Assembly: GCF_963975345.1 (NCBI RefSeq)
Contig: NZ_CAXBGE010000001.1
Span: 248,001 to 312,000, forward strand
Reading direction: 5' to 3'
DNA: 64,000 nt
From: Maricaulis sp963975345
GTDB lineage: Bacteria; Pseudomonadota; Alphaproteobacteria; Caulobacterales; Maricaulaceae
Position 1 is the stretch's first letter. Every line of letters begins with the position of its first letter. The notes under the pieces are model-generated. The model was given only the letters and a program-made list of their open reading frames with translations, did not search any database and was not told the origin of the DNA. A program made the translations under genes and the position numbers. Shown here one piece after another: positions 8,353 to 17,137 of the stretch.

Positions 8353-9279
8353 TCAAAGCAGGGCGGCGAGCGCCAGTGTCGCTGCGAGCAACAGGCCGGT
8401 CGTGCGGTTGGATTTGAAGATCGCCAGGCATTGATCGCCATTCTCGATGTCGAGCTTGCGGACCTGGTTGAACAGATGCGCCGTATAGAGCGCGTAAGGG
8501 ATCACGACCCAGGGCGTCGCGCCGCTGAGCCAAATCGCGATGCCGATCAGGACCGCATTGAGGCCGTAAAATCCGGCGACCCAGACCTGGGAGCTTTCGC
8601 CGAACAGGCGCGCCGTGGACTTGACGCCAACCAGCGCGTCGTCCTCGCCGTCCTGGTGCGCATAGATCGTGTCATAGCCCAGCGTCCAGCAAATGCCCGC
8701 TGCGTAGAGGATCAGCATGGTGAGGTCGATCCTGCCGGTCGCGGCGACATAGGCGACGGGTATCCCCCAATTGAAAGTCAAGCCGAGCCAGGCCTGCGGC
8801 CACCATGTGATCCGTTTCATGAACGGGTAGGCCGCGACCAGCAGCAGCGAGGCCAGACCGACCCCGATCGCCAGCAGCGGGAACTGGATCAAAACGATTA
8901 GGCCGACTGCGCATTGTGCCGCGACGAAAATCCAAGCCTGTTTCAGCGTTACCGTTCCGGCCGGCAAGGGCCGGCTGGCGGTACGGGCAACGCGGGCGTC
9001 GAGCTCGCGGTCGACAATGTCATTATAGGTGCAGCCGGCGCCGCGCATGGCGACGGTGCCAAGCGCAAACAGCACCAGATACCAGAGGTCGATCCAGCCC
9101 AGGCCTTGGCCGATCCGCGCCAGCATCAACCCGTGCACGCACGGCAGGCCGAGCAGCCAGAATCCGATCGGGCGATCATAGCGCGCCAGACGCAAATAGG
9201 GGCGCAGCGCCACCGGCGCATGATCTACCCAGCTGCTTGGAATGGAGTCTGCGACTCGCCGATCGAAATTCAATTGCAT
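8353..9279 (-). CDS. ubiA: 4-hydroxybenzoate polyprenyltransferase
   Basis: 308-residue integral membrane prenyltransferase that attaches the polyprenyl tail to 4-hydroxybenzoate, the first committed step of ubiquinone synthesis. Both aspartate-rich Mg-diphosphate motifs are present: NDIVDRELD, followed by RTASRPLPAG, and DTIYAHQDGEDD. Seven to nine hydrophobic segments are visible. I place the start at ATG 9279 (MQLNFDRRVADS) because longer versions run into the divergent rsmE gene. Divergent from rsmE with 79 bases between the starts, so both promoters must sit in that gap. UbiD acts two steps later and is encoded at the left edge. Confidence 0.95.
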   Translation of the reverse strand: MQLNFDRRVADSIPSSWVDHAPVALRPYLRLARYDRPIGFWLLGLPCVHGLMLARIGQGLGWIDLWYLVLFALGTVAMRGAGCTYNDIVDRELDARVARTASRPLPAGTVTLKQAWIFVAAQCAVGLIVLIQFPLLAIGVGLASLLLVAAYPFMKRITWWPQAWLGLTFNWGIPVAYVAATGRIDLTMLILYAAGICWTLGYDTIYAHQDGEDDALVGVKSTARLFGESSQVWVAGFYGLNAVLIGIAIWLSGATPWVVIPYALYTAHLFNQVRKLDIENGDQCLAIFKSNRTTGLLLAATLALAALL

Positions 9280-9358
9280 CCGCAAAGGTGTGGCAAAGCC
9301 GCGCGACCAATTCAAGGCAGGCTTGACGGCAAGACGCAGTGCCGCCAAAGCCAAGGGC

Positions 9359-10129
9359 ATGTCGACCGATCCGCGCCTTTTCCTCGATTGCCCCTTCGCT
9401 CCGGCGGCCCATCTCGCGCTGAGCCGGGAGGACACGCACTACGTCCTCAATGTGATGCGGCGCGGCGAGGGCGATAGTGTGCGTCTGTTCAATGGCCGCG
9501 ACGGCGAATGGTCGGCCCGGATCAGCAACGCACATCGCAAGGGCGCTACGTTGGCGCTGATCGCCCAGACACGGCCGCAGGCAAGCGTGCCGGATTTGTG
9601 GCTGTTGTTCGCGCCGGTCAAGCGGCAGAAGACCGATCTGATCGTCGAGAAGGCGACCGAGTTGGGCGTGCGCGAAATCCACCCGGTTTCAACACGGCGC
9701 AGCCAGGCCGATCGAATCAAGCCGGAGCGTTTTCACATCATCGCCAAGGAAGCCGCAGAGCAGACCGAACGTCTCGACCTGCCATTGATTGCGCCGCTGG
9801 CGCGTCTCGAGCGCGTCCTTGAGGGCTGGGATCCGGCGCGGACGCTGTATTATTGCGACGAAGCGGGCGATGGCGATGAGGACGGGACCGCCTGGGGCGG
9901 GCAGGAGGGCCGGGCTCGTCCGATGTTGGACGTGCTGAACGCTGGCGAGGCCGGGCCGGCAGCGCTGTTGATTGGGCCCGAGGGCGGGTTTTCACCAGAA
10001 GAACGCACGCAATTGCGCCAGCTCGATTTTGTTCGCGCTGTCTCGCTTGGCCCGCGCATTTTACGTGCCGAGACAGCTGTGATCGCAGCGCTGTCGCTGT
10101 GGCAGGCCAGCCTCGGTGATTGGGGCTGA
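9359..10129 (+). CDS. rsmE: 16S rRNA (uracil1498-N3)-methyltransferase
   Basis: 256-residue SPOUT-class methyltransferase modifying U1498 of 16S rRNA in the assembled 30S subunit. The N-terminal PUA-like domain (HYVLNVMRRGEGDSVRLFNGRDGEW) is followed by the SPOUT domain with KRQKTDLIVEKATELGV, the Glu/Gln-rich AKEAAEQTERL segment, and the SAM knot signature LLIGPEGGFSPEE with SLGPRILRAETA at the end. Start ATG 9359 follows AAGG and matches family length; upstream frame extension would overlap ubiA. Followed closely by gshA on the same strand (110 bases). Confidence 0.96.
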   Translation: MSTDPRLFLDCPFAPAAHLALSREDTHYVLNVMRRGEGDSVRLFNGRDGEWSARISNAHRKGATLALIAQTRPQASVPDLWLLFAPVKRQKTDLIVEKATELGVREIHPVSTRRSQADRIKPERFHIIAKEAAEQTERLDLPLIAPLARLERVLEGWDPARTLYYCDEAGDGDEDGTAWGGQEGRARPMLDVLNAGEAGPAALLIGPEGGFSPEERTQLRQLDFVRAVSLGPRILRAETAVIAALSLWQASLGDWG

Positions 10130-10239
10130 GTCTCACGTCGGCGTGAAACGCAGAGACTTGCCCTTGTTCAATGCCCTCCACCTCCATATTTGACACAGAG
10201 ATTGTTTGGCGCGGTTTGTTCCGCGATGGGGGCCTTGGC

Positions 10240-11616
10240 ATGAGCGGCACGTATAACCAGGGCGGCGAAGGTGCCCCCATCGAACATCTCGACCAACTGG
10301 CCGCCTATCTTGCCAGTGGTTGCAAGCCACGCGACGCGTTCAGGATCGGCACCGAGCACGAGAAATTCGGCTTTGCGCTGAAGGACCACACGCCAATTCC
10401 CTATGAGAGCGATGGTCCGAGCGTCAAGAAAATGCTGGAGGGCCTGGCCCGCTTCGGTTGGGAGCGTGTCGAGGAAGACGGCAAGCTGGTCGCGCTCAAG
10501 CGCAATGCCGCCTCGATCACTCTGGAGCCGGGCGGTCAGTTTGAACTCTCCGGTGCGCCGCTTGAAACCGTGCACGAGACTTGTGCCGAAGTGAATGGCC
10601 ACTTGTCGGAAGTGCGCGAAGTTGCCGACGAAATCGGTGCCGGCTTTCTGGGTTTGGGTTTCTCGCCAAAATGGTCGCTGGAAGAAACGCCGATGATGCC
10701 GAAGGCCCGCTACGGGCTGATGAAGGCGTATATGCCCAAGGTCGGCACGATGGGGCATCAGATGATGTTCCGCTCCTGCACTGTCCAGACCAATCTCGAC
10801 TTCTCCAGCGAAGCCGACATGATCAAGAAATTCCGCGTCTCGCTGGCGCTGCAGCCGCTGGCGACCGCCCTGTTTGCCAATTCCCCCTTCAAGGATGGCG
10901 GGCTGAACGGCTATCTCTCCTATCGCGGCCATGTCTGGACCGATACCGACCGCAATCGCACCGGCATGCTGCCCTTCGTCTTCGAGGAGGGCATGAGCTT
11001 TCAGCGCTATGTCGACTGGGTGCTCGACGTGCCGATGTATTTCGTCAAACGTGGCGGCAAATATCTCGACGCCACCGGCCAGAGCTTCCGGGATTTCCTC
11101 GACGGCCGCTTGCCGGCCCTGCCGGGCGAAAAGCCGGTCATCAGCGATTGGGAAGACCATATCGGCACCATGTTCCCGGAAGTGCGCTTGAAGACCTTCC
11201 TGGAAATGCGCGGCGCTGATAGTGGGCCGTGGAACACGCTCTGCGCTTTGCCGGCTTTCTGGGTCGGGCTGCTATATGACGACACGGCGCTCGATGCCGC
11301 TTGGGATCTGGTCAAGGGTTGGTCAGCCGATCATCGCGAAGGTTTGCGCCTGGCTGCTGCCGTACACGGCATGCGCGCGGGTTATGACGGTGATCGTCCA
11401 ATGCAGGATCTGGCGCGTGAAGTGCTCGCGATTTCCCGGGCGGGGCTGAATGCGCGGGGCCGTCTCAACAGCTATGGCGAGAATGAAGCGCATTTCCTCG
11501 ACGAGCTCGACGAAATCGCCGTTTCGGGCCTGACGCGCGCCGATCACCTGATCGAACGCTTCAAGGGCGAGTGGAAAGGCTCTATCGAGCCGGTCTTCAC
11601 CGAGTGCGCCTACTGA
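10240..11616 (+). CDS. gshA: Glutamate-cysteine ligase, alphaproteobacterial/plant type
   Basis: 458-residue enzyme joining glutamate to cysteine, first step of glutathione synthesis. It belongs to the plant/alphaproteobacterial GCS2 class (about 450 residues), not the E. coli class. Motifs include FRIGTEHEKFGF near the N-terminus, ITLEPGGQFELSG, and the substrate-site MMFRSCTVQTNLDF. ATG 10240 is chosen because GGGGG lies nine bases before it and because the in-frame extension upstream has no homology character. Glutathione supply fits with the several thiol-redox proteins in this window, but they are not linked in an operon. Confidence 0.95.
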   Translation: MSGTYNQGGEGAPIEHLDQLAAYLASGCKPRDAFRIGTEHEKFGFALKDHTPIPYESDGPSVKKMLEGLARFGWERVEEDGKLVALKRNAASITLEPGGQFELSGAPLETVHETCAEVNGHLSEVREVADEIGAGFLGLGFSPKWSLEETPMMPKARYGLMKAYMPKVGTMGHQMMFRSCTVQTNLDFSSEADMIKKFRVSLALQPLATALFANSPFKDGGLNGYLSYRGHVWTDTDRNRTGMLPFVFEEGMSFQRYVDWVLDVPMYFVKRGGKYLDATGQSFRDFLDGRLPALPGEKPVISDWEDHIGTMFPEVRLKTFLEMRGADSGPWNTLCALPAFWVGLLYDDTALDAAWDLVKGWSADHREGLRLAAAVHGMRAGYDGDRPMQDLAREVLAISRAGLNARGRLNSYGENEAHFLDELDEIAVSGLTRADHLIERFKGEWKGSIEPVFTECAY

Positions 11617-11753
11617 GTTTTCGCCCGCTTCACATTGATTTGTAATCTAGATGAATGACCCAAGCGGCAGGTGACGCTTGAGCCTTGCGCCTTCGCGTGG
11701 TCAATTGCGCGCCAGAAATGGGCCCGCATCAAGCGGGAAAAGGGGAGGCTTGC

Positions 11754-13562
11754 GTGACTGATACCACTGCCACGCCAATTGCGGCATCGACGGACACATC
11801 ATTTTTCGGCCACCCCAAGGGGTTGGCAATTCTCTTCATGACCGAGATGTGGGAGCGCTTTTCCTATTACGGAATGCGCGGCCTTCTGGTCATCTATCTG
11901 ACTCAACACTTCCTGTTTTCGGATGAACGCTCGACACTGATCTACGGGGCTTACACAGCCCTGGTCTATGTCATGACGATCATCGGCGGCACGCTCGCTG
12001 ACCGTTATCTCGGGCAACGAAAAGCCGTCACCTTTGGGGCAATTCTCCTCGTCTTCGGACACGGGATGATGGCGTTCGAGGGGCAGGGATCCCAGGAGAT
12101 TTTCACCTATGACGGGGCGTCCTACGAGTTCACCCTCGACGGCAGGGGCGGCGATGCCAATCAGATGATCGTCTCCGAGACGGGCCAGTCCCTGATCAGT
12201 TTCGAAGATGAGGGTACGCGCCTCGTGATCGCTGACCCGGATGCCGTTGGCCTGCCAGCTGAACTGCCCTTCTCCAGCGACATGACTCATGTCGAGCAGG
12301 ACCCGTTCTTCGTCAATGTTCTCTACTTCGCGCTGGCGCTGATTATCGCCGGCGTTGGTTTCCTGAAAGCCAATATCTCCACCATTGTCGGCGCGCTCTA
12401 TAATCTCGGCGACACACGACGGGATTCCGGCTTCACCATTTTCTATATGGGGATCAATCTCGGCGCCTTCCTGGCCTCGGTCACGGTCGGCTGGATCGGG
12501 ATTGCCTATGGTTGGAATTGGGGTTTCGGCCTTGCCGGCATCGGCATGCTGCTGGGCCTGTTCACCTTCCTCATCTTTCAGAGCTGGCTGGAGGGGCGCG
12601 CCGAGCCACCGAATCCCGCAAAGCTGAAGGAAAAGGTCTTCGGACCCGTCAATGTTGAAATGGCCTGCTATCTGGCCGGTCTCGGCATTATCGCGACGGC
12701 CATGCTGGCCGTGATGAATCCGCAGTATATGGGCGGAATTCTCGGGCCGCTGGGCATTCTCATGTTCGTGGTGCTGGTTGGTTATGCGATTTTCCAGACC
12801 AAGGGTGCGGAACGTGGCAAGATGTTTGCGGCGATTTACTTTGTGCTGGCGCAGATCCCGTTCTGGGCCCTGTTCGAGCAGGCCGGTTCGTCCCTGAGCC
12901 TCTTTACGGACCGTCTTGTGGATCGCACCATGTTTGGTATCTCCGTGCCAGCGCCTGTCTTCCAGGGGTTGAATGCCGGCTTCATCTTCATTTTCGCGCC
13001 GATCATGGCGTGGCTCTGGATTTGGCTCGCCAAGCGCGGCCGCAATCCTTCAACGCCTGTAAAGTTTGCGCTGGGCGTGTTCATGGCGGGCCTGGGCTTT
13101 TATGCTCTGGTCGGCGGGATGGGCGTCAGCGGCTCCACAGGTATGACCGCCGTCTACTTTGTCTTCCTGATCTACTGGATCCACACCATGGGTGAGCTGA
13201 TGCTCTCCCCGGTTGGCTTGTCGGCAGTCACCAAACTGGCTCCGCCCGCGGTCGTGGGCATGACGATGGGCGCCTGGTTCCTGTATTCGGGCCTGTCCAA
13301 CTTCCTTGCAGGCGTCATCGCGTCATCAACAGGTGCCGAGACCATCGGCGGTCAGTTGACCGACGTCGCGGCTGCCAAGGCGACCTATATCCAGATCTAT
13401 TCCCAGGTCGGGATGATTGCGATGGGTGTTGCTGTCGTGATGCTGCTGATTTCGCCGATCATCAAGAAGCTGATGGGCGATGCGGATGGCACGATGACGC
13501 CCCATCCGACAGAAACCGAAGCCGGTGGACCGTCGATGGACCGCACGTCTGGCGCCCCATAG
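11754..13562 (+). CDS. Proton-dependent oligopeptide transporter (POT/PTR2) with periplasmic insertion
   Basis: 602-residue inner-membrane symporter importing di- and tripeptides with protons. The POT signature ExxERFSYYG is at residues 31-40, followed by GGTLADRYLGQRKA in the TM2-TM3 loop and FYMGINLGAFLASVTVGW around TM5. The start is GTG 11754, six bases after a perfect AGGGGAGG site; the ATG at 11685 has no such site. About 75 extra residues (roughly 110-185) sit between TM3 and TM4 on the periplasmic side. They are acidic and rich in Thr/Ser/Gly and read like a small beta structure. Most characterised POT proteins have a short loop here. Ends at a clear terminator. Confidence 0.92.
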   Translation: MTDTTATPIAASTDTSFFGHPKGLAILFMTEMWERFSYYGMRGLLVIYLTQHFLFSDERSTLIYGAYTALVYVMTIIGGTLADRYLGQRKAVTFGAILLVFGHGMMAFEGQGSQEIFTYDGASYEFTLDGRGGDANQMIVSETGQSLISFEDEGTRLVIADPDAVGLPAELPFSSDMTHVEQDPFFVNVLYFALALIIAGVGFLKANISTIVGALYNLGDTRRDSGFTIFYMGINLGAFLASVTVGWIGIAYGWNWGFGLAGIGMLLGLFTFLIFQSWLEGRAEPPNPAKLKEKVFGPVNVEMACYLAGLGIIATAMLAVMNPQYMGGILGPLGILMFVVLVGYAIFQTKGAERGKMFAAIYFVLAQIPFWALFEQAGSSLSLFTDRLVDRTMFGISVPAPVFQGLNAGFIFIFAPIMAWLWIWLAKRGRNPSTPVKFALGVFMAGLGFYALVGGMGVSGSTGMTAVYFVFLIYWIHTMGELMLSPVGLSAVTKLAPPAVVGMTMGAWFLYSGLSNFLAGVIASSTGAETIGGQLTDVAAAKATYIQIYSQVGMIAMGVAVVMLLISPIIKKLMGDADGTMTPHPTETEAGGPSMDRTSGAP

Positions 13563-13587
13563 GCACCGGACTGGCAGACAAAAGAGA

Positions 13588-13621
13588 GGCCGCGGAGCAA
13601 GCGCTCTGCGGCCTTTTCTTT
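13588..13621 (+). terminator. Rho-independent terminator of the peptide transporter gene
   Basis: An eleven-base-pair stem (13588-13598 with 13603-13613, one G-T wobble) has a four-base loop AAGC and is followed by TTTTCTTT. It starts 25 bases past the transporter stop and separates it from the convergent protease gene. Confidence 0.9.
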
Positions 13622-13636
13622 GTCTGGCGGCGGAGG

Positions 13637-14623
13637 CTACCTCGTAGCATCCTGCTCCGGCACCAGGCCTCGCGCCCGTTCGCCGCGGCAGGCATCGTTC
13701 GCGTTTGTGGCGCTGATCTCGAATGTACCGGCTTCGCGGTCGACGGTGATGGTGGCGTATTGCAGCACATCCATCCCGATCACCATGGCGGGCATATTGC
13801 CCCAATCGAGCGCTTCGAAAATGTCGAGATCGGCCTGTAGGGCGAGCACCGAATTTCGGCATAGCCCGCCCAGTTCCAGCCCACGCAGCAGGACGGGCTG
13901 GGCTTCCACCCCGGTATCGCTTGGCAGACGACTCGCCACGCCATCAATATTATAGGTGACACCGCCGGCGCGGTGCTGGACCTGGGTGCGCAGCCTTTCA
14001 TTGATCAGCGTGCGGGCACTTCCGGAATCGATCATCACGCGGACGCCGTGCATGCCTTGGCCGAGTTCAGCTTGTCCGAGGAGCAGGTTCTGGGAATTGA
14101 CGTAGCCGTCGGCGTGCTCGGGGGTATTGGCGTCGAGGGTCAGCGTGGCGTTGGCGAAATCGACCGAATAGCGCGCTGTCGGGATCGCATCGGCGCCCAA
14201 TAGACCCGCGACCGGACGGACTTCCGCCCCATCGACGGGGATGATGACACTGTCGAGCGAGATCGGTGCCAAGCCGGCGAAGCGAAGATCCTGCAAGGTG
14301 AAATGTTCGGCCGAGAACCGCGCGGTCAGCGATTGGACATCGCCATAATCTTCCCACACCGATTGGAAGCCGAGCGTTTCGGCGATCGGTTGCGATATCG
14401 CCGTACTGCTGGCACCGGTATCGAGCAGGAAGATGTAGGGGCCGCCGGCACCAATCTCGACTTCGACGATCAAATGCCCGCTCGGCGCGCGCTCCAGAAC
14501 CACGGGTTCCGCGAGGGCAGCACTGGACAGCGTGAGCACCGCGAGGCCGGCCAGTAGCGACTGTCGGGTCCGGCGGCAAATTATGGCTGCCGGGGCGGGG
14601 CCAAGATGGTTGCGGTGTGACAT
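13637..14623 (-). CDS. Two-domain retropepsin-like aspartyl protease, secreted
   Basis: 328-residue exported protein with signal peptide (about residues 18-38, ending SSAALA). Two aspartyl protease half-sites occur in one chain: LLDTGASST with Asp68 and VMIDSGSART with Asp199. Each is followed by the retropepsin flap-closing motif (GLLGADAI and MVIGMDVL). One chain therefore carries a pseudo-dimer in which both catalytic aspartates are kept, as in pepsin, but with retropepsin-like sequence. Start ATG 14623 follows AGGAG; a longer frame exists without support. The protein should be periplasmic. It lies downstream of, and on the same strand as, two TonB-dependent receptors, so processing of receptor-linked peptides is conceivable but unproven. 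Confidence 0.85.
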   Translation of the reverse strand: MSHRNHLGPAPAAIICRRTRQSLLAGLAVLTLSSAALAEPVVLERAPSGHLIVEVEIGAGGPYIFLLDTGASSTAISQPIAETLGFQSVWEDYGDVQSLTARFSAEHFTLQDLRFAGLAPISLDSVIIPVDGAEVRPVAGLLGADAIPTARYSVDFANATLTLDANTPEHADGYVNSQNLLLGQAELGQGMHGVRVMIDSGSARTLINERLRTQVQHRAGGVTYNIDGVASRLPSDTGVEAQPVLLRGLELGGLCRNSVLALQADLDIFEALDWGNMPAMVIGMDVLQYATITVDREAGTFEISATNANDACRGERARGLVPEQDATR

Positions 14624-14807
14624 CGAAATGCTCCTGCAGCCCGCCTGGGCGTGGGAAATGAGGGGCGGGTTTTCACCTCCCGCCGGGATGACCAATGCTA
14701 GCCTTGAACCAAGGCTGGCACCAGTTTCGGCGGAATGGCTCTCGAAGACGTGAACGCGTCGTGAGCGCCTGCGATGGCGACCCGCCCCTCAGTTATCCGG
14801 CCAAGCT

Positions 14808-16925
14808 TCAGAAGGTGCCGCGCGCCCGCAGATACCAGGTCGCACCATAGTTTTCATTGCGATATTCGGTTCCCGCAATAATGCCGTCGGCCCTGGAGCC
14901 GGTATAGAAGACCCGTTTCCGGTCATCACCATTATTGGTCAGGCCATCGACGCCGAGCCGGGTTGTGACGCCGCCCCAACGTGTCGTCTCGATATAGAGG
15001 CTCAAATCGCCGTCGGTATAGCCTTGGCGACGGTATTCCTGGGCGCGGAAGACTTCGCTGTCCGAGGCCCAGTGCGATTCCCAGCCCCAAGCCAATTGCT
15101 GTGCCGGGAAGGTCTGGCGGTAGACCAGTCCGAACTCCCAGTCGCGATAGCCGGAGAATGGGCGGTCTGCGCCCGTCAGCGGATCGGTGACATTGGTATT
15201 GTACCACGCGGCTGAGGCATCGAGCACGGCGTTTGAGAGGCCGACCCGGTCCATCGGTGTCGTCAGATTGGCGCTGAGGCGCAGATTGGTGCCATCGCCA
15301 ATATTGCCCGGCGCATCGTACACGCCGTCAGCGGTGGTGACCGGGATCCAGCCGTCGAGATCTTCGATCCAGTCATAGCCCAGCTGCAACGAGAAAGAGG
15401 CGTCGTCGCCAAAGCGGCGTTCCCACTCCGTCTCGAGCGTCCAGGTGCGCTGAGGCACATAATCCGGATTGCCAATGGTGGCGTTGTTATCGGCGATATC
15501 GACCGAGCTGGCGAATTTGCCGAAATCCAGCTGGGCGACATCACGCTGCGCCGTGAAGCGCACACGATTATGCTCGTCGCGGCGCCAGTTCAGCGTCACG
15601 CTCGGCTTGGGGTAGGCGAAGGAGCGGGATTGTTCCGCATCGCCGGTCTGGACGATTTCGGAGAATTCATAGCGCAGTCCGCTCTCCAGGCTGAACTGGT
15701 CGCTGATCGTCCAGGTGTCATTGACGAAGATCTCGCTGCGCGTCTCTTCCACGCGAGTTGAGGCGACCGGCAAGACAATAGGCGTCACAGTGGTGCCGTC
15801 ATCCTGGAACAGGGCCAGATTGTTATCGCTTGTATTGACCGCGATCTCGCCCCCGAATTCGACCGTGTTGCGGTCATTGGGAGTCCAGATCAGCGTTTGC
15901 CGCAGCGCCGTCTCGCCGGAATCGCCGCCGCTATTGACGATGATGGCACCGAGAAACCCGCTTGCCGGGTCATAGGCCTCATTGATCTCGGGGCCATTAT
16001 CCGATGTGCTGCGGCGTAGTAGGCCCATGGTCTGGCTCGACAGGGTGTCGCTGAATTCGACCGCATAGGTCGCAGACGCGAAGTAGGAATTGCCGTGGTT
16101 ATCCGTTGCGTTCTGCTCGTATCGAAGGGGGGTAACCCCCGTGCCTGCCGGCGCGTCGATAAAGGAGACTTGCTGGTTCGCCCACCGCCATAGTGTGCCT
16201 TCGATGTCGAAACGCAGGTTCGAGCGGTCATCGATCTGCCAGTTGAGCGAGAAGGATGGCGTAGCCTCGCGGTAGGCTTGCTGGTCATTGTCGTGTTGAA
16301 TTTCGGTCAGGGTGTCCGCAGCGTCGAACATTGTTCTTCGACGGCGGGCGAGGTTGCCGGAACTGGTGGCAAAAAGTCCGAAAGTTATGTCCACGGGCCC
16401 AACGACCCGGGCCCAGGAAATATTCGCTTGAGGACCGAGGCGGCCGGATTCTGACAGGCTCAACTGCGCATCCCATGACCCCGAATTGCCGGCGCCCTCA
16501 ACGAGAATGACGTTCACCAGCCGCGCATAACCGCGCATATTGTATTCCGGCAAGGCTTCAGAGATGAGCTCGATATGGTCGACGTCGCTGATCGGAATGC
16601 GCTGCAGGACGGTGCCCAGGGAGAGTGATTTATTCGACGGGCGGGCGCCGTTGATCAGCACATTGCCGAAGCTGTCGCCGAGGCCCCGCCGACCGGTATT
16701 GCCGTTAGACACGGAGAATCCGGGAACCCGCGAGACCATGTCCAGCGCCGTGACCGGCGAGAAGGGTTCAAAATAGTCATTGCGATATACCGAGATGCCG
16801 TTGCGGAATTCGATTGTTCCTGGCGGGTTTTCCGGATTGGCGTCCTGTGCCTCGCTGAAACCCGCAAAGATAAGGCAGGCCAGCAGCGCTGTGCCGCTGG
16901 CCGCTGATTTCAAATATGTTTTCAT
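14808..16925 (-). CDS. TonB-dependent outer-membrane receptor, paralogue 1
   Basis: 705-residue outer-membrane protein with a signal peptide (MKTYLKSAASGTALLACLIFAG...). The plug domain spans about residues 40-150 (PVTALDMVSRVPGF, GLGDSFGNVLINGARPSNKS, IPISDVDHIEL). The remainder is a beta barrel ending in the aromatic residue of ARGTF. The start ATG 16925 is preceded by GTGGGGACAC, the same layout as in paralogue 2. The two proteins are closely similar throughout, most strongly in the barrel region encoded around 15450-15760 and 17840-18050, pointing to tandem duplication. The substrate is unknown; the plug type (RPSNKS, R.PI.DV) occurs in many alphaproteobacterial receptors without assigned ligands. 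A shared element lies upstream at 16996-17011. Confidence 0.92.
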   Translation of the reverse strand: MKTYLKSAASGTALLACLIFAGFSEAQDANPENPPGTIEFRNGISVYRNDYFEPFSPVTALDMVSRVPGFSVSNGNTGRRGLGDSFGNVLINGARPSNKSLSLGTVLQRIPISDVDHIELISEALPEYNMRGYARLVNVILVEGAGNSGSWDAQLSLSESGRLGPQANISWARVVGPVDITFGLFATSSGNLARRRRTMFDAADTLTEIQHDNDQQAYREATPSFSLNWQIDDRSNLRFDIEGTLWRWANQQVSFIDAPAGTGVTPLRYEQNATDNHGNSYFASATYAVEFSDTLSSQTMGLLRRSTSDNGPEINEAYDPASGFLGAIIVNSGGDSGETALRQTLIWTPNDRNTVEFGGEIAVNTSDNNLALFQDDGTTVTPIVLPVASTRVEETRSEIFVNDTWTISDQFSLESGLRYEFSEIVQTGDAEQSRSFAYPKPSVTLNWRRDEHNRVRFTAQRDVAQLDFGKFASSVDIADNNATIGNPDYVPQRTWTLETEWERRFGDDASFSLQLGYDWIEDLDGWIPVTTADGVYDAPGNIGDGTNLRLSANLTTPMDRVGLSNAVLDASAAWYNTNVTDPLTGADRPFSGYRDWEFGLVYRQTFPAQQLAWGWESHWASDSEVFRAQEYRRQGYTDGDLSLYIETTRWGGVTTRLGVDGLTNNGDDRKRVFYTGSRADGIIAGTEYRNENYGATWYLRARGTF

Positions 16926-17137
16926 GTGTCCCCACAATGATTGCGCGCCCCCATAGCGATGAACTCAGGAGTAGTTGGGACATTTCTCGCAATCAATGTA
17001 AATATTGGTAATTCTACCGAAGGTATAATGTAATGAAAAGGATAAGTTTCGAATCGTTACTAATATTCAATCAGAAAGATTTCCAAAATTTATGCCTTGT
17101 GCGCAAGTTGGTGACTTATCTATTCTGTAATTCTGAC
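16926..17137 (-). promoter_or_regulatory. Upstream region of TonB receptor paralogue 1 with shared element
   Basis: This AT-rich gap contains, read on the minus strand, TTACCAAT-AT-TTACAT at 17011-16996. The start of receptor 2 has TTACCAAT-CG-TTACAT at 19332-19317. Both elements lie about 70 bases before the start codon and differ only in the two middle bases. TTAC is repeated with a 10-base period, one helical turn, as expected of an operator or activator site. Nothing else coding is visible in the gap. Confidence 0.5.

Noticed and set aside
14700..14716. Short perfect hairpin AGCCTTG/CAAGGCT between receptor 1 and the protease gene
   Set aside because: Only seven base pairs with a three-base loop and no T run, so it is not convincing as a terminator, though it could be a weak pause site.
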